This document shows, piece after piece, positions 11,832-24,200 of a DNA stretch of 64,000 nucleotides. This DNA comes from Melieria omissa. Lineage: Eukaryota; Arthropoda; Insecta; Diptera; Ulidiidae. Location of the stretch: assembly GCA_963971225.1 (NCBI GenBank), contig OZ020267.1:34839989-34903988 (forward strand), given 5' to 3'. How positions within the stretch are numbered: the stretch's first letter is position 1; every line of letters begins with the position of its first letter. Below the pieces are notes generated by a model that saw only the letters and a list, made by a program, of their open reading frames with translations, did no database searches and had not been told where the DNA came from. The position numbers and the translations under genes are program-made.

Positions 11832-14800
11832 ATGGAAACGACAGTGCAGCATTTTTACAAAAATAAAAATGTGTTTCTAACTGGAGGCACTGGATTTCTG
11901 GGCAAAGGTAGACAAAGTCATGAATTTGTAAATTGAAAATCAGTGTTCATTCGATGTGTTCTTAGCATTTCTGGAGAAAATCCTACGCGCCACCGAAGTC
12001 AACACCATCTACATGTTGATACGACCCAAGAAAAATCACTCCATTGAACATAGGATTATCAAAATATTCGAGGATCCGGTAATAAATGCTTGGAGCTACT
12101 TGAAAACCCAATCCCAACTCCAAATCTGCTAAAAATGCTTTTCAAACTTTTCTCAGCTTTTTGAGCAGCTGCTCAAATTGAAGAGCGATGCAGTGAAACA
12201 CGTGACACCACTCTTTGGCGACTGTGTGCTGCCCAATCTGGGCCTCTCGCCGGCCGACCGCCAGACGCTGGTCGAGAACGTGGACGTGGTGGTGCATGCG
12301 GCGGCCACGGTGCGCTTCAACGAGCCGCTCTACAATGCGTTGGCCATCAATGTGCGCGCCACCAAGGACCTCATACAAATGGCCTCCAAGATGCCCAAAC
12401 TGAAGGTAGCCACTAGGACATCACTCTCACTCAAGCCGCCTAAATTCACTGATTAATGGATTTCAATTTCGCACAGGCTTTTGTTCACGTCTCGTCGGCG
12501 TTTGCCAACTGCATTGAGAAGCACATTGACGAGGAGTTCTACGCGCACAAGATTGGCAACACCGCCGACAATCTGCTCCAGCTGGCCAACACGCTGGGCG
12601 CGGAGCAAATGAATCAGCGCTCCGAGGAGCTGTGCAAGAGCTTTCCCAACACTTACACCATCACAAAGGCGCTGGCCGAGGAAGTGGTCATGACCGACGG
12701 CAAGGCGCTGCCCATCTGCATCTTTCGGCCGGGCATAGGTGACAAGTCAATTACTGTAATCTGTTTGTTTGACCTAAATTCACTGTGACTGACTTCTTCT
12801 GACTTGCTTTGTGCAGTTGTCTCCACGTGCAACGAACCGGTTCGCGGCTGGATCGGCAACTTCTACGGACCGTTTGGCAGCATGTACGGCATGTTGTACG
12901 GTGTGCTGCGCATCACTTACATACACAAAGAGGGCAAAGCGTTCGTGGTGCCGGTGGACTTTTGCGTCAACGAAATGCTGGCGTGCGGCTGGTACACTTC
13001 AGAATCGACAGATAAGATGTAAGTTGCGTAAATCACTCAGCTGAGTGTGGGCAGTTTCTTCAAATGAAGTACTCGTTGCAGGTCACCGCCCATATACAAT
13101 CTGGTACCTGATGAGAGCAACATGATTGACTGGCGCAAATGTTTGAGCGACTCGAAAATCCATGTGAATAATGCGCCACTCTCGAACGCAATGTGGTACC
13201 CAGTTGTGATGACCACCGAGTCCAAGTTTATCTACAAACTGTTGTGCCTCTTGTGTCACACCATACCAGGATATATTTTTGACTTTTTCCTGCTGCTGTC
13301 CAGGCGGAAACGAAGGTAGGTCTGCTCTATTTATTGAGATTTTAACTATCAATAGCAAATTTTGTATATAAAGAATGTGAATTGGAACTTGAAATTTCAG
13401 GCTATCTGCAACCAATCAGTTTAAAGTTAAACTGCATACAAACAATTATTTTATTTAGTTTGGAATACTATGGAATTTTGCATTTCATATACGTAACTGC
13501 ATGAGGCGGTCTGGCCAGATTTAACCCTTTCTCTTGGTAGAAATGGTCCCATGCTATAAATGTTGGGGATTGTTAAGTTGCGGTGGCTGCCTCTTAAGAG
13601 ACACACTCGGATACACATTGTGATACCACATATTTCACCCGTTTTTGAACTGTGTATGCAACACTGTTTTTGCCAAAAAAGGTAACAGCACACAATTCAA
13701 CCGGATGGGGAAAGGGGGCGAGGGGACCTTCAGTTTAACGCCGAATCCGAACGGCGATTGGCAGTTTTTCGTGCACACTTCGAGGTTTTGCCAATGCCTG
13801 CTAAGAGCGCACTTGTGCGATTCTTGATTCTCATTCCCTTCATATGGATAGCGATAGATAGAAGTAGACGAGTTTTTTTCACCAACCCGAGTCAGGAAAC
13901 GAACCTGGAGCCTTTGGTATGAGAAGCCAGCGCGCTACCCGCTGGACTATTATCGAGGCCGAAAAATGTTGGGTATAGAAAATTATGTTAAGTAGGTAGT
14001 TAGGTAGGTGTCGCTGCTCCAAGAGGAGCACACTTAGGCCAGGGGGCCCATTGTGAGAGATCGAGCTTCAGATCGCTCACTCGTCAAACTAGATGAACCT
14101 TCTAACGATGCTTAGTAGACAGCGTATGGTCTTATCAGCTAGATCTCCTAGATTTTCGTAGAAGAAGTTGCCTACATAGGTCAGCTTTCTTCTGGATAAA
14201 GCAGGATAGTTACATAGTAAGTGAGGCATATTTTCTTTCTCCTCCTCGTCCAAACAGCTGCGGCAGAAGTCGTTCGAAAATAGCCCCATCCTTTTTTGCG
14301 TGGGTGCCGATTAGACAGTGGCCCCAGGCAAGGACACCGATCATGGTGCTGATCTGGGCTCTGTTTAGTGAGAGGAGTTCTTTAGAACGTCGAAGACTTA
14401 AGGTTGGCCAAATTTGGCGCGCAAGGAGGCTTGTATTGCCTTTAACCCATCTTAGATTTCTACCCTGTATAGAGCTTGTAGGGGTACGAAGCTTACATGT
14501 TAAAAGAGGGACTCCGAGCGATGTCATCTCTTGGCGTAACTGCTCAGTAGTACCATGTCTAGTAGGCTCGACCGCTCTACAGTTCCCTGGAACTCAGCAT
14601 AGGCGAATTTAAAGCTGAAGTCTCGTTGAGAGATTTGGTGCTGCTAAGAACACTTTTTGTTGTTATTTTAACCGCATCCAGAGGTCTAAGAGATGATTGG
14701 CTGTCCGATAGTATCAGAATACCAGTTGCCGATATCCTGTTTACCCTGAGCCAATCGAAGGCTGAGAAAATTATGTTGCATATATAAATTCTGACATCAT

Positions 14801-17103
14801 CCTTTTATCCGGAGACATATAATTTGAATAAGTATTTTTCGTGGGTCATAAGATCTAAATAATTATTTTAGGCCCGTTGTAGTACCACGTGAAGGACGTG
14901 GTTGCCCTTCAGCTTACACACCCGAATAGGGGGACTATCCCCGGAGTGTGTAAATGAGGAGCTTGCAATCCGCACCGGGGTTCGGAAATAAGATTCTTTT
15001 TCGCCTCTTAATATTCCATTTATATTTTAAAATATTTAATTGCAATTGCGAAAGGCTGTCTGCAGACTGAACGGACTAAGCACTGAAAATGTCGTTACAC
15101 ATCTGTGGGAGCCTGGGCATTCTGATGTCAAGGGGAACGAAAAGGCAGACGAGTTTGCCAGAGCTGGATCTACGGTCCTCTTCGTAGGACCTGAACCAGC
15201 GATTTGCTGCGGCTTATCTGTATTCGGTATACTGGCACAGACTCTCGATATGCAGATAGTCGAAGATGTTCATTGACGCGCCTATGTCCAACAGGACGAG
15301 CTACCTATTGGGGTGGGAAAAAAGTGATTTAAGAACTCTCAGAGATTTTATTCCTTCTAGCCAGTACTTCACTAGGGTTAGGGCTAAAGACTCGGTTCCA
15401 TGCGACATGTGCCTTGAGGACGACGAAACCGCGGTGCACTTCATAGCTTTCGAGCTATCCAGGCAGGTGATCGTTCGGGAGAGAGAGCTCCGGACCATTA
15501 CGCAACGCTCCAGCTAACCGGGATCCATAGCCAATGGGAACTTTCTGAAGATAACTGCAAACCAAACAGTAACAGGTCACTGTAGACTGGTCATGTCTCG
15601 GGACCTTCAAGTAGTAGGAGCGCAGTTGAGTGTTTCGTAGAAATAGCTTTCTTCTGGCTGAGCAATGTTATTCGTTAGCAGAAGTGGGCCCGTTATTTGC
15701 TTTACAAGGAGGTAAGCGCAAGCCAGGGTACAAAGGCCCACTTTACTAATAATAAAAATAAATAAAGTATTCATAACAAAGTCAAAAGTGGTCAACAAAT
15801 TGATTAAGCCTTCTTTACATACAAATGACGTGTATTTTCCATATTTACGACAATGATTTATGGCCCAATTTCGATTCATAGCTGTAATAGTGTTTCATAG
15901 CAGCCGCCGTGGCTCAGTTGGTTAGTGCGCGGTCCAACGAGTCGCATGCAGAGCGACGCATGTTCGAATTCTGCATGTAGTAACACCTAAAAAAAATAAC
16001 GGGAAACTCGTTTTCTCTTTCGGTGGCTGTCCTCTCAGCTGGAAATGGCAAACCTCTGAGAGTAAAAATTGCCTATGAAAAAGCTCCCAACCTGCCGTTC
16101 GGAACCGGCATAAAACTGTAGGTCCCTTCCACCCGCGTACAAAATTCACACGCACAACACGGGTGGTTGCGGGAAGCTAGGCCTTAGTCTCGCGTAAGCG
16201 GGCTGTCGTGCCAATCAATTAATTATTAATAGTGTTTCATTAGAATTTTGCCAGCTCACTTTTTTCACTTCTTTATAGACTTTCTGAATAAACTTAGTCA
16301 GGGTTATTTCTGTGGTCGTCGTAACATTTCTTTATAGGCTTTCTAAATAATTATGGAAAAGTAGCTTACGTCGAAAATTCAAGCTTGAAAACTTTTTTGA
16401 AACAAGACAAATGTACCAATTCTGTGGTCAAAAACGATAAACGCTTAGCAAGACTTAAGTCATCATTGAGTTAAGGGTGCAGACATGTTGCTTTAAAGCA
16501 TATTTCCCAAATGGTAAATGGACTGAAGCGATTATTGGTTTTGACCACAGAATTGTTGCATTGTTGTTTCAAAAGACTTAAGCTCAACTTTTATAAAGCT
16601 CCCAACTCAACAATAATTCAATTTTTATGTCGACTTAAGCCACTCTTCCATATACTCACAGATGTATTTGTTGTTGTCTTTTGCAGAATGGTGAAAATGT
16701 ATCGTCAAATGCACACACAGATCGACATGTTAGACTATTTTAAGGAGAATGTTTGGATATTCACCATGAAGAATACGCGACTTTTATGGAAATCACTATC
16801 CGAAGAGGATCAACGACTTTTCAATTTCGACATGACATCTATTGACTGGTCGCAATGCATCGAGGACAGCGTGTACGGCGTGCGACGCTACTTGGCCAAG
16901 GAAGACCCCGAGACACTGCCCAAAGCGTTAATACGTCAGAAGCTGTAAGTTCACAATCACACAACACTTTATGCATTTTGCCATTACTTCGAATGCAAAT
17001 TACTCGTTGCAGGTTGCTGGCCGCTCATCGGGCAGTGCAATGTTTGATCTACGGCGGAGGCATGGCCCTGCTGTTGTTTACCATTTTCAAGTTGCTGCCA
17101 TGA
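11832..17103 (+). CDS. Fatty acyl-CoA reductase (FAR), 8 exons, 494 aa
   Basis: Exons: 11832-11907, 11966-12078, 12157-12405, 12477-12738, 12817-13018, 13082-13315, 16687-16944, 17013-17103. All introns are GT-AG and all phases join. The family reduces fatty acyl-CoA to a fatty alcohol with NADPH, for wax esters, ether lipids or hydrocarbon/pheromone precursors, at the ER or peroxisome membrane. An N-terminal Rossmann motif TGGTGFLG is at residues 17-24, the active-site YTITK at 206-210, and RPGI at 230-233. A hydrophobic stretch lies at about 348-373. The C-terminal FAR_C ('sterile') domain is at about 380-465 and a C-terminal membrane anchor at 476-494. Length matches the usual ~500 aa. Five introns are 58-81 bp, but intron 6 is 3.4 kb and filled with SINEs and LINE pieces. 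Flies carry many FAR paralogues and I cannot say which this is. Confidence 0.96.
13571..13963 (-). mobile_element. tRNA-derived SINE, copy A (family 1)
   Basis: The reverse complement starts with a tRNA-like head containing an A box (TAGTCCAGCGGGTAG) and a B box close to GGTTCGATTCC. It continues with a body phrase (GGCATTGGCAAAACC, GCCGTTCGGATTCGGCG) and ends in a tail with GTGGTATCACAATG and AAGAGGCAGCCACCGCAA. It is bounded by an imperfect 13 bp duplication, AAATGTTGGG(G/T)AT, at 13558-13570 and 13964-13976. It lies in FAR intron 6, antisense to the gene. Confidence 0.85.
13986..14770 (-). pseudogene. LINE 3' end in FAR intron 6
   Basis: On - it encodes a decayed RNase H segment (ILSDSQSSL near 14730) and the Cys/His C-terminus (CRSCLDEEE...HLLCNYPALSRR, about 14265-14190), stopping near 14089. 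Beyond that the 3' untranslated tail reads CACAATGGGCCCCCTGGCC and AAGTGTG and finishes in CCTACCTAACTACC. The frame has several breaks. This tail closely matches the tail of the family 1 SINEs. Confidence 0.75.
15035..15600 (+). pseudogene. LINE RNase H/C-terminal fragment, + strand
   Basis: Two frames on + (15040-15276 and 15266-15517) carry RNase H hallmarks (HLWEPGHSDVKGNEKADEFA at about 15101-15160) and a C-terminal Cys motif (CDMCLEDDETAVHF). A frameshift near 15270 separates them. It is a truncated, dead LINE copy of a different subfamily from the one at 13986-14770, in the opposite orientation. Confidence 0.75.
15899..16226 (+). mobile_element. tRNA-derived SINE, family 2
   Basis: The head GCCGCCGTGGCTCAGTTGGT carries an A box and TGTTCGAATTC a B box. 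The body has GGAAATGGCAAACC and GCCGTTCGGAACCGGCA, then ACTGTAGGTCCC. It ends in an AT-rich tail (AATCAATTAATTA). A perfect 14 bp duplication TAATAGTGTTTCAT at 15885-15898 and 16227-16240 fixes both ends. The head differs from family 1, but the central body is shared. Confidence 0.9.
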
Positions 17104-17215
17104 AATCGAGTCTAGTATTGAGACACGCGCTGTCATTAAGTCATTATTAATTTGTTTATTGTTTTAACATTAATTACTGGGCAAGCGGTACAACGTGACG
17201 TATGCGTAATATTTA

Positions 17216-17221
17216 AATAAA
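17216..17221 (+). terminator. Poly(A) signal of the FAR gene
   Basis: AATAAA lies 113 bases after the FAR stop codon, in AT-rich sequence. It is the first canonical signal on the + strand downstream. Confidence 0.6.
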
Positions 17222-17259
17222 AAAACCTAAATTATTCCGCACGACTGGCGTAGACTTAC

Positions 17260-17416
17260 TTGTGGTGGCGGTAAAAGTGCACGCGTCGCTTGCACTGGGC
17301 GACTGAAAGACAACGTGAGCGCTGCTGGAGCTCGCGGTCTGCGCCACAGCTGGCCACATTCGCAGGCAGATCAGGAGGAAGCACAGCGGCCGCACAGCGA
17401 ATGCAATGCGGCACAT
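17260..17416 (-). CDS. Signal-peptide first exon of an unidentified - strand gene (partial)
   Basis: The 52 codons from 17416 begin MCRIAFAVRPLCFLLICL, a basic start then a hydrophobic core, with a likely cleavage after AVA near residue 25. A Ser/Ala/Thr-rich stretch follows, ending at a perfect GTAAGT donor (17259-17254), phase 1. The rest of the gene must lie to the left on -, so it would run antisense across or around the FAR gene. I find no convincing partner exon in the window. Its exon ends about 150 bases from the FAR stop. Alternatives are a short secreted peptide through intron retention, or a chance ORF. Confidence 0.45.
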
Positions 17417-18288
17417 AGTTATTCCGCGTGCGAATACGTGTTTCAGCGCGAAACGTGCGACCAACTTTGAATTGCTGGGCAAACTTTGCGCGTTCACGCG
17501 GCCACTTCACTATTGAAACTGAAGGCGATTGTTGGCGAAGAAACGCTGCAAAGCGGAGCAGCACGCGTTGCGTAGGAAAGAAGGAGCGCGCACCGAAGGG
17601 GCTGCAGACGAAGCGTAGTAGAAATTGGAAGCTGACAGCAGGATGTGGGAATGGCAACAGAAAGCGACTCTGTGCCAGTGCCAGAGCCTTCGGGACTGCG
17701 ACTGTTAGTGTGGCTGGGTTTGTGGTACATTGTAGGTTCCGTTTTAAATTAAGGCCAAATGCCGGCAAACAAAGTGAATGTGCGGCCAAAAGCGAATGAT
17801 GAAAAAATTGCACAGCACAAAAACAAAGAGCAAAAATAGTGGCAACGAGTGAAATATGAAAATGGCAAAGAAAAATAGAAATCACTTTCATTTTTCATAG
17901 TTATTGTGTATAGATTTATGTATGTATGTGCATACTAAACGTTTGTCTGCGTGTGTGTGTGTGGCATTCAGAGATTCACTCGAAGATGGGCTGTAATTTG
18001 ATTTGAAGGGAAATTTATGCGCAGCAAAAGCGCCACTTCCGGTTGTTTGTTAAAGCGGATGGAGTTTTCTGCTTTGCTTGTTCGCCTGTTCGCTTTGTGT
18101 GTGTGTGTGTAATCGTGTGCGGTTGTGTGCGTGTGGCTAGTTAATCCAACGCTGGCGTGCGTCGGTTTGCAGATAGTTGGCAAAAGCAATCAAGGCATTG
18201 AAGACTCTTTAGGGATTAGAGAGCAACTAATACTTTTTCATGCGCTCAGCATTCGCATCGATTTGCTATTTAATCGCTGATGCTTCGA
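17417..18288. other. Spacer between signal exon and CUB gene end
   Basis: GC-moderate sequence open in several overlapping frames, with (GT)n runs at about 17950 and 18100. It probably contains the promoter/leader for the - strand exon at 17416 and the 3' untranslated region of the CUB gene. No additional exon is supported. Confidence 0.4.
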
Positions 18289-21200
18289 CTAATAAACAAC
18301 AAATAGTCTCGCGGGCATTGGTGATTCACATTCTGTGGACACAGAGCGCTTCGAACGAGTGTCATATGATATAGTTAGGGTTGTTTTAAGAATTACTGTG
18401 GCAAAAGGTTTTGGTTTTGGATTCGATGTTTGACCTTTTAGCTTGTAGAATAGTTTTAAAAAAATAAAAAAAAAAATTTTCCACTCACCATTATTCTTGA
18501 AAAATTTGCCCCATTCGCTGACGCTTATCGTAGCCGCTGCTGCTTGTTGTTGTTTCTTGGCAGCAACCTTTTCCATTGCAATGGCCGTTTCTGTTGGAAG
18601 ACACAATCGATCAATCGTTTTCCATTAGCCATTAGCGCAGTTGACTTCCTGAACGCTTACCGGTAATTGCACTCACTGCCAAAGTGCTGTAACGCTTCTG
18701 TTCAATTTCATTGTGTAGAAATTTAAATTTGCCTCGAAATCCTTTGGCCGTCACGTTCGAGCTGGCATTGAATTCGATGAGCAAATCCGGTCCGGAACTA
18801 ATAATACGACGCGTAGGCAATGCATCGCAGACGACATCAATCACCGCATTCATGTTGGCCGATTCCGAATCGAATATGGTCAACTTGTCCATGTTGCAGC
18901 TGCAGCAGCGAACGAAATCAAATCACTGCGCAAAAACTCAATTGACACTCACCTGTCGTCCTGCTTTGGAATGTGCAGCTCCTCGAATATGATTTCCACG
19001 CGACTTTCCGGTCTGCAACGGTTGGGCGAATTGAGGTTAGATTGAGGCGCGTATGAAATAAACAACGAATTACGAAACAAGTACTTACCGGCCAATAAAT
19101 TTGTAGGCGCATTTAATGTGCGCCGGATATTTGGCGGGAAAGCGTGGCGAGTGAAAGTATTGCCAGATCTCTAAAGTTGTCGGACTGGCGTTGGCATCCG
19201 CGAAAAAGTAGTAATCGCAGTACGAACCCGGTATGAGGCGGCCGTCATTCTTGAAGTTGTCTTTTTGTAAGAATAGCAAAATGAATAAATTTATAAATTG
19301 TGTGAGTGATTACACTGCACAACAAAATCCAATTTTTTTAAATAACAAGGTTTGACAACGAATTCTGGAAGAATACGGGTATCGGCATTTTGAAAGTTTA
19401 CGTCTGTTTTTTTTTTAGTGGGGTCGAAGTTTTCCCCTTTTTGCACATTCTTATGGTGAATCGGCATACGAAAAGCATGTAACTTCACATTTTAGGTATA
19501 TTATGTGTTCAGCAATTTGATGTAAAATACTACGAGGAACATTTTTGTAGAAGATTTTAACCCTGTAGCTCCTATTTTTATGGGTCAATTTGACCCTTTT
19601 TTCTAAAATGCCAAAAATGTCCTTAAAACAGGACTTTTTAAGGACAAAAAGTACCACAAAAATATTCGCCATAAAATTCTACTATAGGTCTCTGAATACA
19701 TGGAAGCTCAGAAATGAACTTGAACGCCAGAATTAAGCCAAAACTGAAAGTGTGTGTAGGTGTTTATTTCGTATTTATTCAAAATTGGTACTAAAATGTC
19801 CTACAAAACTTGAATTTTGAAGGTTAGTGTGTATGGGAAAAAAGTTGAACGCAAAATTTCACTATAAGTCACTGTACAAAACAAAGCTCAGATATAATAA
19901 AAATAAAAATCTGAGAACAATTATTGAAATGAACAATTTAAAAGAGATAAGAAAATGGCTGAGAAGTTTGTCTCTTTCGAAAACTTTCTAACTAAACAAA
20001 AATGTAAATAAGAGCAAATAACTATTCATCATTTAAAAGCAGATTCTTCTAATCAATGACCTTCACTCGAAATTCCCGCACGTCCCATGTGACTTCAAGT
20101 CTAAAATATCTCAATCAAGGCTGTGCAATGCACACAGAATCAATAAGCCGATACATGGAGACTACGCTTCATTCACTTTACGCCCGCTTACCCTTCTTCA
20201 AAAATCGATATTCTCCGTTTATGTTCAGGAGCCAGTCGCCGCTGGCATTGGGCGCCAGCAGCGATTTTGGCTTTTGAAAGCGTACGCGTATGCCGAAAAC
20301 TTTGCCAGCGCTATAAATAAACGCATCGCCATTCAAATCAACAGCAGCGCCAGCGTTGGCAACATTGGCGGCAGTCGCAGTCGCAGTCACTGCCGTTGCG
20401 TTGGCAGCGCTGGCTGGTGTTAAGGTCGCCGTTGCCATTGCAGTTGTCGATCGTTGCGTTGTCATAGTCGTTGGCGTCAGCGCCTTTGCAGCGGTTCGAT
20501 TGCAGAGCACATAATCGGGATTGGTTGAATTCTCAATGACAGCCTCGCGCAGATACGGAAATATTTCAATGTAGTCCAAACAGCTGCAGTTGAAACGGAA
20601 GTGAGCAGCATGAAAAGGCACAAAATGAAATGAAGTTTGAAATTTATTGGCCACGGCTGACCTGCAATGTGGGCGTTTAAAAATCAATGCAAACGACTCA
20701 TTTGTGGCGCAGAGCGGCAGGTTTTTGATTTATTTATTTTGGCATAAAATTGTAATAAAAATGTGCGCTCACACACGGCGCTTATTAATAAAACAACAAA
20801 GCATACAAAACATTAACTAGAAAGGTGCGCGTTTGTTTTTCTAATCTTCATCCTTTGGCGGCTTTCGCTTGCGCATGCCGCACAAAATGCGACAGAAGGC
20901 CGGATAGTCAATCATGGGCGGCTCCTCTAGCGTTTTGGGCTTGGCGAGCGGTGCATACTTGAAGGCCTCGTTCGCCTCGGAAGTGCTCAGCGCGTCGCCG
21001 TAGTTCGTTAGCTCCTCGTACATGCTGAAATTTTAAAAAACTTTGAAGTTTTCATGTTTCTTGTTTATGTCAAAAATTAATAAAATTCGGTTAAGGATAC
21101 AAAAGAATTGAAAAAAAATTATATATTTCATGGATGCTGAAATTTAAAAAACATTAATTAAAAAAGAATTTTAATTGAATTAAAAAAAATTTAAAATTCG

Positions 21201-24200
21201 GTTAAAAATTCAAACGAATTGAAAAAAAATTATATATTTCATGGATTTGGGGAGAACTATGGCAAATAAATAAGTTTATGGAGGAAAAATATTGACAAAA
21301 AATTCAAGTAAAATGATTTTCTTGAACTTGAAGATTTTCTGAACTTAATTGTTTCTTAAAAATTACAACAATCGAACTAACAAATTGCGTTAATTTAATT
21401 AATTTACGCTCAAACATGACTCGGTTTAAAATACAAAAGATAAAAAATTTATAAATTTACTAGATTTGGTGAAAATTATGGCAAATAAATGAGTTTATGG
21501 TGGAAAAATATTGAGCAAAAATTCAGGTAAAAGGATTTTCTTAAAGTTGAAGATTTTTTTAACTTAATTCTTTCTTAAAAATTACAACAATTGAACTAAG
21601 AAATTGCGTGAATTTATTTAACATGACTCGGTTTAAAATGCAAAAGAATTAAATACAATTTATATATATATATTTATATATTTCGAGAAAATTATGGCAA
21701 ATAAATGAGTTTATGGTGAAACAATTTTGACCAAAAAATTCAGCTTAAAATTGTGCATTATTTTTCTCTTAATTTTTAGAATTTGCTCATCTGAAGTGTT
21801 TCATAAAAATTACAAAAATCGAAGTAACAAATTGCGTGAATTTAATTAATTTACACTCAAATATGACAAACACTCAAAAACTTATTCAGTTCTTGAACCA
21901 AAAATTACTTTTCAAGATCTTCACAAAGTTTTGCTTTCAATTTCCTTCAATCTTATTGGAATTCAAAAGTTTTTAATTCAATAATATAAACAAATTGACA
22001 AGTCTCATTTAGGTGATTGCTTATATCCCGAAATCGTTCGTATATAATATTTAAAAATCTCAGAAACTAAGGCTCTGCTCTTCTGAAATTTTTTCATTTA
22101 TAAAATGAAATATAAGTGTGGGCCTTCGACTCTATAAGGTTTCATATTTTACTTCTGGGAAGTTAAAATGCCAGATATATAATTTGGAACATTTGAATAG
22201 ACTTTGAAGAGCTTCTAGAGGGAACCACCTTTATTTTCCATTAGGGTTATAGAGAAAAAAGTATTGTAAAGGCTTTGACTGAAGGAAAGCGTTAGGAGAC
22301 AAAATCAAGTTTTCTGTCGTAACAAGGGAAAAAATGATTAAAAAACTTCCAGTAGAGAGTGTAGAAGGATTAGCCCCAGAGAAGGTAAATGAGAAGTTCA
22401 ATTTGTACGAGGAGTTCGGAAATAAGATCTTTTCTGACCCAGTTTCATGGGCTCATTTCAGTGTTAGCCTTAGCGAGATCAGACCTAATCTACAAGACTC
22501 TGCGAAACGCAAATCAAAGACTCTGACAGGAGAAAGGAGTTCAAGCAGTCAGCAATTAGTTGACTATATTCATAATTTTCAAGTTTACTGTCGTAAGGTC
22601 CGAAGTGTGTAAAACATTAGAATATGTCCATTAAAGAATGCAAGAGGATTATGAGGATCCATGGTAGATGTGGAGTTGAATTTGTACCAGGAGTTCGGAA
22701 AAAAGATCCGTTTTTGACTCAGTTCCATTGACTCATTCCAGCAGTTAGCCTTAGCCAGATCAGACCTAATCTAGAAGACTGAAAAACGCAAACGAAAACT
22801 GTGAAACGCAAATCAAAGACTTTGACTGAAGAAAGGCATTGATCTATGGTTTCCATGGGGTTATCGAGAAAGAAGTTTTGCAAAGGCTTTGGCTAAAGGA
22901 AGCAGTCAACAATTAGTTGACTATATCCACAATTTTCAAGTTTACTATCGTTAAGTCAGAAGTGCGAAAGGCGGTTGAAAAATTTTCAGGAGAGAGTGCA
23001 GAAGGATTAGCCCCAGAAAAGGAAAATGAGAAGCTGCATTTGTACCAGGAGTTCGGAAAAAATATTATTTTTTGACTCAATTCCATGGACTCATTCTAGT
23101 AGTTAGCATTAGACAGATCAGACCGCATTTGCAAGACTCCGTGAAATGCAAATCAAGACAAGTTTACAGTCGCAAGGACCGAAGTGCGAAAGACGGATTA
23201 GTCCCGGAGTGGGGAAATGAGGAGCTGCATTTGTACCAGGAGTTTGGAAATAAGATCCTTTTTTACTCTTAACATTCTAGTAGTTGGTATTGGCTAGATC
23301 AGAGCTAATCTCCAAGACTCTGTGAAACACAAATCAAAGACATTGATAGAAGAAAGGCATTGAAGTAGTCAGCTTTCAGGTGGTGATTACACAGTGGAAA
23401 AAACACTTGTCGAGACACATCCAAAAGACTATTTAGGAGTTAAACTTTATATTCACGATTGGTTCGACCAGACTTAATCTCCAAAACCCTGTGACTAGTA
23501 GTCCAAGGTATTAACTACTTAGTCATATTTCGTATTAAAGTATGAAAATTTATTCTGATGGTTAAATATTATTGAATATTCAAAGAAAACCACATCCATT
23601 CTCGATAAAAGACATTTAATTATTTATATATTACTTGAAATCGAGGATTATGGCTTACAAATACTAACGACAATTCATTCAATACAAAACCCATCCAAAT
23701 TAAACTACAACTCAATAACTATTTAAAATTTTCACTTCATTCACAAACTAAAGAAAAAATGCATTACTTAGAAACGACAAATCCTTGCAAAAGAATACGT
23801 ACCGCTTTTCTTCGATCTTTCCAGTGCCATAATCATCCCATTTACTCCACGCCTCCAACAGCACATCTTCCGGATCCAATTCAATAGTGCGATGACTCAT
23901 TAGCTCCACAAAAGCTTCATAATCCAACGGGTCCTTGGCCTATATCGAAACTTTTTTTATTAACTATTTTTATTTGACAGTCAATTCTTGAAAAACTCTT
24001 TGCATTTGCATAGTTTGATATTATTTTTAAACAGTCAATATTCAGTTTCACACTCAACATTCATTTTCACTTCACCTCCTTAAGCATCTCGTCGATGAGC
24101 TCCTCGGAAACATTAGCGCCGAGCGCTGTATACGTGAACCGCAAATCGTCCTTCGAAATCACGCCATCGCTGTCCGTATCGAACAGCAGAAAAACCTGCA

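Noticed and set aside
13316..16686. Coding exons of another gene inside FAR intron 6
   Set aside because: All protein-like pieces there are LINE RNase H or C-terminal fragments with breaks, or SINE sequence.
17256..17891. 211-codon frame on -
   Set aside because: It overlaps the better signal-peptide exon in another frame and has no recognisable features. GC-rich sequence gives long open frames by chance.
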